The notes beneath the pieces were generated by a model. It did not search any database, was not told the DNA's origin, and was given only the letters and a program-made list of their open reading frames with translations. DNA of 18,923 nucleotides from CAZHZT01 sp964537285. Lineage in GTDB: Bacteria > Bacteroidota > Bacteroidia > Chitinophagales > Saprospiraceae. The stretch spans positions 1 to 18,923 of the forward strand of contig CAZHZT010000114.1 of assembly GCA_964537285.1 (NCBI GenBank), written 5' to 3'. The position numbers and the translations under genes were made by a program. Of the stretch, positions 1 through 6,610 are shown in pieces. The first letter of the stretch is position 1, and each line of letters starts with the position of its first letter.

Positions 1-241
1 CAACTCTGCTGCGCTTGGCTTATTGCTAAATGCCACTACGTTTTGAGGGGATACTTAAAATATTCTTAAAGCTCCCCAATGCAAGCTGTTAAATCTCGTT
101 AAACCCAACAGTACTCTTTCAAACAATCTGTTAAAAGGGTTTCCTTTTAAAAAAGAAATCAATATCTTTATGAAGGTTTTAAAGTAATGAGTTCCTAAAA
201 CTCATTGCAACTAAAGCCAAATCATCAAAATGAAATAACTT
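1..241. other. Gene-free leader upstream of the caspase cluster
   Basis: I see no convincing gene here. A 14-codon open stretch in frame 2 runs in from the left edge and stops at 44-46; it could be the tail of a gene lying outside the window, but it is too short to judge. The region is AT-rich, contains three GTTAAA motifs (88, 98 and 130) and an 8-bp-stem hairpin at 131-150. A weak TATCTTTA (163-170) resembles the Bacteroidota -7 element TAnnTTTG but lacks the final G, so I do not call a promoter. Confidence 0.5.
131..150. other. Small perfect hairpin in the leader
   Basis: TTAAAAGG at 131-138 pairs perfectly with CCTTTTAA at 143-150 around a GTTT loop. It is not followed by a T-run on the plus strand, so a standard intrinsic terminator is doubtful. 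It could end an upstream transcript or be a leader structure of the cluster that begins at 242. Confidence 0.35.
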
Positions 242-1147
242 ATGAAAAAATGCTGCCTACTGCTTCTTTCTTTATCATTCATCCATTTATCTCTTGTTGG
301 CCAAAAGGTCATAACCGTCAAAGGAGAAGAACAAATTGAAATTCTCCCCTCCATGTCACAAGATCAAGCGTGGGAAAAATGTATCATGCTCGCCAGAATC
401 AATGCTCTGGAAAATGCTTTTGGCCGAGCTATCTTTCAGGGTAATTCTACGTATATCGAAAACAAACAAACCGGCGAGCGGATCGAAAGCAAAACCAAGT
501 TCCTTTCCATCGGCGATTCCTATGTAAATGGCGAGTGGCTGGAAGATAAAAAACCGCCTTCCTGTGAAGTAATTAAGGTGAAAAACGGCAGGGACATTAT
601 GAAATGCTCTGTAGTTGGTCGAGCACGGGAAATACCTGATGATCGGATAGAATTCGAATTATTACCGCTCGACTGCCCTGAGAAGCGCTGCCAAACCGAA
701 GCATTTGTAAACGAGGAACCTTTTTACAGCTATTTCAAAAGCCCCGAGGAAGGTTATCTGGCTATTTACTTAACGGATACCAGCAATGCCTACTGCCTGT
801 TGCCTTATGAAGGCATGACGGGCAGCTATGTAAAGGTGGAACAAGATAAAGAGTACATTCTGTTTTCAGCTACCAATGCCCATGATTACTGGGAAAATGT
901 CAGCATTATTGATGAGTATGCACTCACGCTGGAAAACCTGGATAGCCCTTTAGAGTTGAACAAAATATTCGTCCTTTTTTCCAGAACCCCTTTTGACAAG
1001 CCTGGCTTGATTGACTCTATTGAGGATTTTACCTTGCCTCGTTATTTGCCTGCTGAAGACTTCCTGCGCTGGCTGAGTAAATTGAGAATTAAAAATCAGG
1101 ATGTCCAGGTCGAACAAAAAGTCGTGAGTATTAAAAATGCAAACTAA
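242..1147 (+). CDS. Secreted DUF4384-like protein, first gene of the caspase cluster
   Basis: This is a 301-residue protein with a Sec signal peptide (MKK, hydrophobic residues 5-19, probable cut near Gly20-Gln21). Residues about 40-130 are an Ala-rich helical then strand segment reminiscent of LPP20/FlgT-type domains. Residues about 155-255 resemble DUF4384 (pattern YLAIYLTD, YCLLPY, KEYILF, then EYALTLEN and IFVLFS), and the tail has a typical FLRWLSKLR helix. DUF4384 is often fused to or encoded beside caspase-family proteases in bacteria; here it is a separate gene directly before two such proteases. Its stop lies 7 nt before the next gene's preferred start, so co-transcription is likely. 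There are several cysteines (109, 122, 145, 150, 185) that could form disulfides in the periplasm. No enzymatic motif is visible. I infer an accessory or ligand-binding role; the family match is from memory of pattern and not tested. Confidence 0.82.
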   Translation: MKKCCLLLLSLSFIHLSLVGQKVITVKGEEQIEILPSMSQDQAWEKCIMLARINALENAFGRAIFQGNSTYIENKQTGERIESKTKFLSIGDSYVNGEWLEDKKPPSCEVIKVKNGRDIMKCSVVGRAREIPDDRIEFELLPLDCPEKRCQTEAFVNEEPFYSYFKSPEEGYLAIYLTDTSNAYCLLPYEGMTGSYVKVEQDKEYILFSATNAHDYWENVSIIDEYALTLENLDSPLELNKIFVLFSRTPFDKPGLIDSIEDFTLPRYLPAEDFLRWLSKLRIKNQDVQVEQKVVSIKNAN

Positions 1148-1154
1148 TAACCCG

Positions 1155-3575
1155 ATGAAGAAAATACTTTATATTTTTATCTTTATTTGCTTAAGCACCA
1201 ACTATGCATCTTCTCAGGATACTTATGAATGGCTTACCCCCTTGCAATACTCAAAAGCCAATTCTTTCAGCGAAGGCCATGCATTAGCTTTAAAAGATGG
1301 CAACTTGTATAGGATAGATACGACAGGTGAAACATGGAAGCTTCTGAGCGATAATTTTCTGCAATTGCGCAATTTAAAGGAAGGCCTGGCAGCCATTTTT
1401 ATTTCAGAGGGCTGGAGCTCTCATTGGGGATATATTGATAAGAAGGGTTTAATGCCTTTTAGGTATCAGTTTGAAGCCGTAGGTGATTTCTCTGAAGGTT
1501 TTGCCGCTGTAAAAAGAGGAAAATGTTTTTTTATAAATAAAAAGGGAGAGAACGCATTTAAAACCCAATATAAAGGGGTACGTCCTTTTTCTGAAGGCCT
1601 GGCTCCCGTTTTCAATGGCCGATACTGGGGTTATATCAATAAAAAAGGGGAATTTGCTGTCGGAGCTAAATATGAAGAAGCTCGTCCTTTCCATGAAGGC
1701 CTGGCCGTTGTTAAATACCGGGGTAAATGGGGCTTTATTAATCAGAAGGGCAGTTTTATCATCCAACCTCGTTTTGCCCTTGAACCTACTCTTTTCAGCG
1801 AACAAAAATCGTTCGTCTATGAAAATAAAAAATGGAAATTTATTGATACTACAGGCAAAACAGCCTTTGATTTTCCATACGATTATGCCGAACCCTTTTC
1901 GGAGGGCCTGGCTGCCGTCAAAATAGCTGACCAATGGGGGTTTATCAATGCGTATGGGGAACTGGTCATTCCAGCTCAATTCAACAGGGTAAAACCTTTT
2001 CACAATGGTATGGCAGCTGTTTTTAGAGATGATAAATGGGGATATATCAATTATAAAGGATTACAAATAATTCCGTTTGAATTTACAAAAGCCTTTGACT
2101 TTATTGATGGAATAGCTCTGGTGAAAAAAGGGTCCAAGTATAGCTATATAACAGTTGATGAAGCAAGGAAAAATTCCGGGAACCCTTTTCTGGCTCAGGA
2201 AATCAATGCATATTATTTGGAAGGAGATATAAAACGGGAAGTTAAGGAGTATACTTCCAAGCTCCTCGATGAATGGAAAAAACAAGGTAAATACGAGAAA
2301 ACAGTTGATTATAAAAAACGGGTTAACCCGAACACACTCCCCGAAGCAAAAGAAAAATTGACACAAGAGGCCATCAATTTTGTAGGAGCCCAAAGGCTTG
2401 ATTTTGCCGACAGGAAAATTATAGACTACAACCCGGACCAGGAGGTCTTTAGGTTGACCCTTTCAGGCTTAGATCTTTACCTTCCTGTTCCTATCAGTAT
2501 TGCGCCGGATTTCGAGCAGCAATTTACGGAAGTTCAATTTGTTAATCCGGAATTCATTCTGAATGACTTCAAATTTATATTATCAAAAATTGAAGTCCAT
2601 TGGAAGGATAATGTTTTTGCATACGATGCCAACAATAACGATATAAAAACCGATTTCGAAGCTTTCGAGTTTGCGTACGAACTGGGCGAACTGGACTTAA
2701 GCCGGTTTTCAACACAGGAAGACACTCCAACCAAAGATTTGAAAATGGATAATACCGATGAGCAAAAACTAAAAGTTAAGGTGGAAATTGCCCATAACTT
2801 ACCTAAAACCCAAATGTACAACCCGAATGGTGTGGCTGTTATTATTGGAAACAAAGATTATGAAAAAACAGAGTCTGTCGATTTCGCAATCAATGATGCT
2901 CGCATAATGAAAAAATACCTTTTGGAAGTAATGGGTTATCGGGAGGGCAACATTATCTACATTGAAAACGCCTCTAAAGCAGAATTAGAAGAAGTATTTG
3001 GAAGTATTCAGTACCCCAAAGGTAGATTGTACAATACTGTTCGGCCCGGCATTAGCGATGTTTTTATTTATTACTCGGGGCATGGAGCTCCAGGCTTGCC
3101 ATCTCAAAAGGCGTACTTCGTGCCTGCTGAATCCGACCCTCAGTACATTGAGCAAAGCGGCTATGATTTGGATCTTTTTTACAAAAATCTTAGCGAGCTG
3201 CCGGCCAAATCCAAAACGGTAATCCTGGATGCCTGTTTTTCAGGTCAAAATCTTTACGAAAACATCTCAACGATTCGCTTGCGTATCAAAAACCGGGGAC
3301 TTGCCAACGCTACAATTTTTAGCTCTTCTACAGAAGATCAGGTGTCTGGATGGTATCCGGAAAAACAACACGGGCTTTTTACTTATTTCTTTTTAAAAGC
3401 CATTCACGATAAAAATGCAGATCGCAACAAGGATAAAAAACTTACCGTTAAAGAAATCTTTGATTTTGTTTCGGATAATGCCTACGGCGTACCCTATTAT
3501 GCCCGCAGGCTGCACAATATTGATCAAACGCCTAAACTTACAGGAGATCAATCTACCATTTTAATCAACTATTAA
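1155..3575 (+). CDS. Secreted WG-repeat protein with C-terminal caspase (C14) domain, copy 1
   Basis: An 806-residue protein if started at 1155 (812 from an alternative ATG at 1137 that overlaps the previous gene by 11 nt). I prefer 1155 because the signal peptide then begins MKKILY and ends at SSQ. After it come about nine WG-type repeats (FSEGLAAV, then WGYINKKG) to about residue 335, some degenerate. A linker with the motif EW, GKYEK, DY, RV follows, then a caspase fold starting at GVAVIIGN. The catalytic dyad is visible: His643 in YYSGHG (codon 3081) and Cys694 in LDACFSG (codon 3234). The Asp two residues before the Cys matches the metacaspase S1 Asp that gives basic P1 preference. An EF-hand-like loop DRNKDKKLTVKE starts at residue 756. 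It is probably an envelope cysteine protease; substrate unknown. It is paralogous to the next gene, which starts 11 nt downstream. Confidence 0.9.
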   Translation: MKKILYIFIFICLSTNYASSQDTYEWLTPLQYSKANSFSEGHALALKDGNLYRIDTTGETWKLLSDNFLQLRNLKEGLAAIFISEGWSSHWGYIDKKGLMPFRYQFEAVGDFSEGFAAVKRGKCFFINKKGENAFKTQYKGVRPFSEGLAPVFNGRYWGYINKKGEFAVGAKYEEARPFHEGLAVVKYRGKWGFINQKGSFIIQPRFALEPTLFSEQKSFVYENKKWKFIDTTGKTAFDFPYDYAEPFSEGLAAVKIADQWGFINAYGELVIPAQFNRVKPFHNGMAAVFRDDKWGYINYKGLQIIPFEFTKAFDFIDGIALVKKGSKYSYITVDEARKNSGNPFLAQEINAYYLEGDIKREVKEYTSKLLDEWKKQGKYEKTVDYKKRVNPNTLPEAKEKLTQEAINFVGAQRLDFADRKIIDYNPDQEVFRLTLSGLDLYLPVPISIAPDFEQQFTEVQFVNPEFILNDFKFILSKIEVHWKDNVFAYDANNNDIKTDFEAFEFAYELGELDLSRFSTQEDTPTKDLKMDNTDEQKLKVKVEIAHNLPKTQMYNPNGVAVIIGNKDYEKTESVDFAINDARIMKKYLLEVMGYREGNIIYIENASKAELEEVFGSIQYPKGRLYNTVRPGISDVFIYYSGHGAPGLPSQKAYFVPAESDPQYIEQSGYDLDLFYKNLSELPAKSKTVILDACFSGQNLYENISTIRLRIKNRGLANATIFSSSTEDQVSGWYPEKQHGLFTYFFLKAIHDKNADRNKDKKLTVKEIFDFVSDNAYGVPYYARRLHNIDQTPKLTGDQSTILINY

Positions 3576-3586
3576 CCACATAGACC

Positions 3587-5788
3587 ATGCGTTATTTCAC
3601 CCTTTTCACTTTCTTAATCTTTACTTATTCTTCTTTTGCTCAAAAGGAATTCAACTGGCTTATCGAACCACAATATGATTATGCAGAAAGTTTTAATGGT
3701 GGTTTGGCCGAAGTAGGAATCAAAGGCATCAAAAAATTCATTGATAAAACAGGGGAAGTTGTTGTTAAAGCAGGCCAGTATGATGGAGCAGATATTTTTA
3801 GCGAAGGCCTGGCAGCAGTAGAAAAAAATGATCTTTACGGCTATATCAACAAAAAAGGGAAAATGATCATTTCGCCTCAGTTCGAAAAAGCTAAAGCTTT
3901 CAACAACGGACTGGCAGCCGTCAGAAAAAACAATCGCTGGGGCTTTATCTCAAAAACTGGTGATTATGCTATCATGCCTCAATTTCAGGAAGCCGGGACC
4001 TTCGCAGAAGGCTTGGCGCTAGTTAAGATCAATGGTCTTTACGGCTTCATAAACAGAAACGGAATAACAGTTATTGAAGCCAAATTTCCGGATGCACAGT
4101 CCTTCAATGAAGGCATGGCTGTGGTAAAACAGGATGGAAAATACGGCTTTATTGATAAAAATGGCAAATTCCTCGTAAAACCTCAATTCAGTTGGGCGGA
4201 TAATTTCCATGAAGGTTTTGCCCGAATCAAAGAAATGGGAGATTATGGATTTATTGACCTCGATGGCGAAATGGTCATTGAACCTCAATTTGAAGACGCC
4301 CTCGAATTCGGAGAAAGCCTCGCAGCAGTGAAAAAAAATGGATCGTACGGTTATATTGATAAAAAAGGAGCATTCGTCATCCAGCCCCAGTTTTATAAAG
4401 CCAATACTTTTACTGACGGAGCGGCGGTTATCGTGACCAAAGGGGAACGCACTTTTAAATACGGGTTTATTGAAAATCCTATCCCCCTGCCTGATATCAT
4501 CAAAGAATATGCACTTGTAGATATCAATGAGTGGCAAAAAAGGGGAAAGTATGAAAAGATCGAGGATTATGAAAGGAGAGTCAACAAAGGTAGTTTACCG
4601 GCACAGCTGGCGCGTTCTACTCAAAAAGCAGTCGACTATTATGGCCGCAAATGGATAAGCCTTTACGACAATGAATTGCTTGACTATGATCCCGACTTTG
4701 AGGCCTTTGTCGTGGGCAATTCGGAGCAAAAAATCTTCGTATCGGTCCCAGTTAATGAAGCAGAATATTTTGAAGAGGAATTTGAAGATGTTTATCTGGA
4801 CAATGCCAAATACGCTCTTAAGGATGGTAAAATTGTTCTTTCCTTTGCTGAGGCCGTTCTGGGCAGCAATAAATACATTTACAATGGCAAAGACCTCCCT
4901 CTGTCCAAAGATCCGGAGATTATTGCGCTCTACAAAAAGGACATTGATTTTGATGCTTTAGCCAACCAACCCGCATTAACAGGCGAGCCGTCCGATGTTG
5001 ACATTAACTTGCCCAAAACCAATATGGATAACCCAGACGCCGTTGCGGTGGTTATTGGAAATGCTTATTATGAAAAGACCAAAAATGTTGATTTTGCTTT
5101 AAATGACGCCATTACCGTTCGCAAATATCTTATTGAGGTAATGGGCTTCAAAGAGGAAAACATCATCTTTGCTAAAAATGCAACGATTAATGACTTCAAC
5201 AGGATATTTGGGATTGCAGGTAAGGAAAAAGGTCAGTTATATAACTACATAAAACCCAATGTGAGCAATGTTTTTGTGTATTATTCCGGCCACGGAGCCC
5301 CCGGTTTAAATGACAAGCAGGGTTACTTCGTTCCTACAGATTGCGATCCTCAGTACATTGAATTAGAAGGCTATTCTTCAGAATTATTGTTTAATAATTT
5401 GTCAAAGTTACCCGCAAAATCTGTCAACATCGTGCTGGATGCCTGCTTCTCCGGCATTGATCTGGTAAAAGACATCTCCCCGGTTAAAATTAGAAACCGA
5501 GGCTTATCGGGCATGAAAAACGGGGTGGTCCTTTCTTCTTCTGCCGATAATCAGTATTCTGCCTGGTATCGAGACAAGCAACACGGACTGTTTACCTATT
5601 TCTTTTTAAAAGCTATACATAGCGGCAACGCGGATAAAAACAGAGATAAAAAATTGACTTTCACAGAAATATACGATTTTACCGCCAGCCAAACAGAGGG
5701 CGTGCCTTACATGGCTAAACGATTGAGAAACATTTCTCAAATCCCTAAACTTCAGGGAATTGGAGAAAGAGTTTTAGTAACCTACTAA
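3587..5788 (+). CDS. Secreted WG-repeat protein with C-terminal caspase (C14) domain, copy 2
   Basis: A 733-residue paralogue of the preceding protein with the same order of parts. The signal peptide is residues 1-19 (cut after FAQ). About eight WG-type repeats follow (FNGGLAEV, FSEGLAAV, FNNGLAAV, FAEGLALV, FNEGMAVV, FHEGFARI, FGESLAAV, FTDGAAVI), here mostly YGFI or YGYI rather than WG. The shared linker with EW, GKYEK, DY, RRV follows, then the caspase domain from about residue 485. The dyad is His569 (YYSGHG, codon 5291) and Cys620 (LDACFSG, codon 5444), so it is predicted active. The EF-hand-like loop DKNRDKKLTFTE spans 683-694. The C-terminal halves of the two paralogues are much more alike than the repeats, consistent with an old tandem duplication followed by divergence of the sensing part. 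It is probably co-transcribed with both upstream genes. Substrate and trigger are unknown. Confidence 0.9.
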   Translation: MRYFTLFTFLIFTYSSFAQKEFNWLIEPQYDYAESFNGGLAEVGIKGIKKFIDKTGEVVVKAGQYDGADIFSEGLAAVEKNDLYGYINKKGKMIISPQFEKAKAFNNGLAAVRKNNRWGFISKTGDYAIMPQFQEAGTFAEGLALVKINGLYGFINRNGITVIEAKFPDAQSFNEGMAVVKQDGKYGFIDKNGKFLVKPQFSWADNFHEGFARIKEMGDYGFIDLDGEMVIEPQFEDALEFGESLAAVKKNGSYGYIDKKGAFVIQPQFYKANTFTDGAAVIVTKGERTFKYGFIENPIPLPDIIKEYALVDINEWQKRGKYEKIEDYERRVNKGSLPAQLARSTQKAVDYYGRKWISLYDNELLDYDPDFEAFVVGNSEQKIFVSVPVNEAEYFEEEFEDVYLDNAKYALKDGKIVLSFAEAVLGSNKYIYNGKDLPLSKDPEIIALYKKDIDFDALANQPALTGEPSDVDINLPKTNMDNPDAVAVVIGNAYYEKTKNVDFALNDAITVRKYLIEVMGFKEENIIFAKNATINDFNRIFGIAGKEKGQLYNYIKPNVSNVFVYYSGHGAPGLNDKQGYFVPTDCDPQYIELEGYSSELLFNNLSKLPAKSVNIVLDACFSGIDLVKDISPVKIRNRGLSGMKNGVVLSSSADNQYSAWYRDKQHGLFTYFFLKAIHSGNADKNRDKKLTFTEIYDFTASQTEGVPYMAKRLRNISQIPKLQGIGERVLVTY

Positions 5789-5792
5789 ATTA

Positions 5793-5841
5793 CGGGGAAC
5801 GGAGGGCGGGAAACGGGAAACGAAGGGCGGGGAACGGAGAA
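5793..5841 (+). repeat. G-rich 21-bp tandem repeat with G-quadruplex potential
   Basis: Two 21-bp units (5793-5813 and 5814-5834) match at 18 of 21 positions, followed by a 7-bp partial third unit. The plus strand is almost pure purine with regularly spaced C. Six runs of three or four G (5794, 5804, 5808, 5815, 5825, 5829) are separated by 6, 1, 4, 7 and 1 nt, which satisfies the usual G3+N1-7 quadruplex rule. It starts 5 nt after the stop of caspase copy 2, in the 5' leader of the next gene, and differs sharply from the AT-rich surroundings. Confidence 0.8.
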
Positions 5842-5877
5842 TAAGCAACATATATTAATCATAAAAACACTTTGAAT

Positions 5878-6552
5878 ATGAAATTTATCAAGCATCTGAT
5901 CCTATTAAGTTTAACTTTATTTGTTTCGACAGCCTTGACCAGTGACGTCGTAGCGCAAGAGTCTAATAAAAAAATTGTCAAAAGGATTAAAAAGGACCTG
6001 AAGAACAAACCATTGAAAATAGCTAAAAAAGAAGCTAAAAGACTGAAAAAACAAGGCTATTATGTAGCTCCGGGTAAACTACCAATGGTTGAACAACTTG
6101 AAGATTCTTATCTCAAGCAAGCTGAAGATGACGACAGAGGCTTGCCCAGATGGATTACAGGAGAAGCTACTTCGGTTGCCAATACAAAAATATCGGCTAA
6201 GAATCAGGCGATGGAAGCTGCAAAGCTAGAGTTGGCTGGAAAGTTGGAAACGACCATTGCTGCAATAATCGAAAACAGCTTCGGTAACAACCAAATCAAT
6301 CAGGAAGAAGCTGCCTCTCTAACCAAAACGGTTACCGCTTCTAAAAATATTATTTCAAAAAAATTAGGCAGAACCATCGTCTTATTTGAAGCTTATCGCG
6401 ATATTCAAAGAAATGTAGAATCAACGGTTACTATTGCCTATAATTTTGACACGGCTTTCGAACAATACAAGCAAACCTTAAGAGAGGAATTAGAAGAAGA
6501 TGCAGAGGAACTACATGACAAACTAGATGAGATTTTAGACCTCAATAACTAA
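5878..6552 (+). CDS. Small secreted protein, LPP20-like, unknown function
   Basis: A 224-residue protein from the ATG at 5878. A longer frame would need a TTG at 5872; the ATG gives the cleaner signal peptide MKFIKH with cleavage near VVAQ. The mature protein begins with a very Lys-rich segment (residues about 29-60, repeated KK, KR and KE pairs) that may contact membrane or nucleic acid. A middle domain follows (about 83-200; WITGEATSVANT, Ala-rich helix, long helices, then TVTIAYNFD) reminiscent of LPP20-type lipoprotein domains, and the C-terminal helix is strongly acidic. No lipobox Cys is seen, so it is probably soluble in the periplasm. It lies 89 nt after caspase copy 2, with the G-rich repeat between, and ends at a terminator, so it is plausibly the last gene of the caspase operon. 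Function not recognised. Confidence 0.78.
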   Translation: MKFIKHLILLSLTLFVSTALTSDVVAQESNKKIVKRIKKDLKNKPLKIAKKEAKRLKKQGYYVAPGKLPMVEQLEDSYLKQAEDDDRGLPRWITGEATSVANTKISAKNQAMEAAKLELAGKLETTIAAIIENSFGNNQINQEEAASLTKTVTASKNIISKKLGRTIVLFEAYRDIQRNVESTVTIAYNFDTAFEQYKQTLREELEEDAEELHDKLDEILDLNN

Positions 6553-6553
6553 T

Positions 6554-6584
6554 AAAAAAGGGAAGCCTTTGGCTTCCCTTTTTT
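6554..6584. terminator. Bidirectional intrinsic terminator
   Basis: A 14-bp perfect stem (6554-6567 with 6571-6584) around a TTT loop has a GGGAAGCC core flanked by six A on one side and six T on the other, so it works on both strands. It sits directly after the plus-strand stop at 6552 and 27 nt from the minus-strand decarboxylase stop at 6611, as expected between converging genes. Confidence 0.9.
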
Positions 6585-6610
6585 ATTTAATTTAAGTTTA
6601 AAATCTCGTC

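Noticed and set aside
1..46. C-terminus of an upstream gene running in from the left edge
   Set aside because: Only 14 codons are visible before a stop, too few to distinguish from chance.
1137..1154. ATG at 1137 as the start of caspase copy 1
   Set aside because: It overlaps the upstream gene by 11 nt and adds six polar residues before a normal signal peptide; the ATG at 1155 fits better, though 1137 cannot be excluded.
1449..2003. 184-residue minus-strand open frame opposite the WG repeats of caspase copy 1
   Set aside because: It is the antisense of a repeat-coding region; the plus frame has a signal peptide, repeats and catalytic motifs, while this one has only reversed repeat patterns and no family features.
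4019..4537. 172-residue minus-strand open frame opposite the WG repeats of caspase copy 2
   Set aside because: Same cause: periodic codons of the repeat keep the reverse frame open. There is no domain or gene context.
5793..5841. G-rich repeat as a small CRISPR array
   Set aside because: Units are contiguous, with no unique spacers, and no cas genes are present.
5872..5877. TTG at 5872 as the start of the fourth gene
   Set aside because: An ATG six bases later begins a standard signal peptide.
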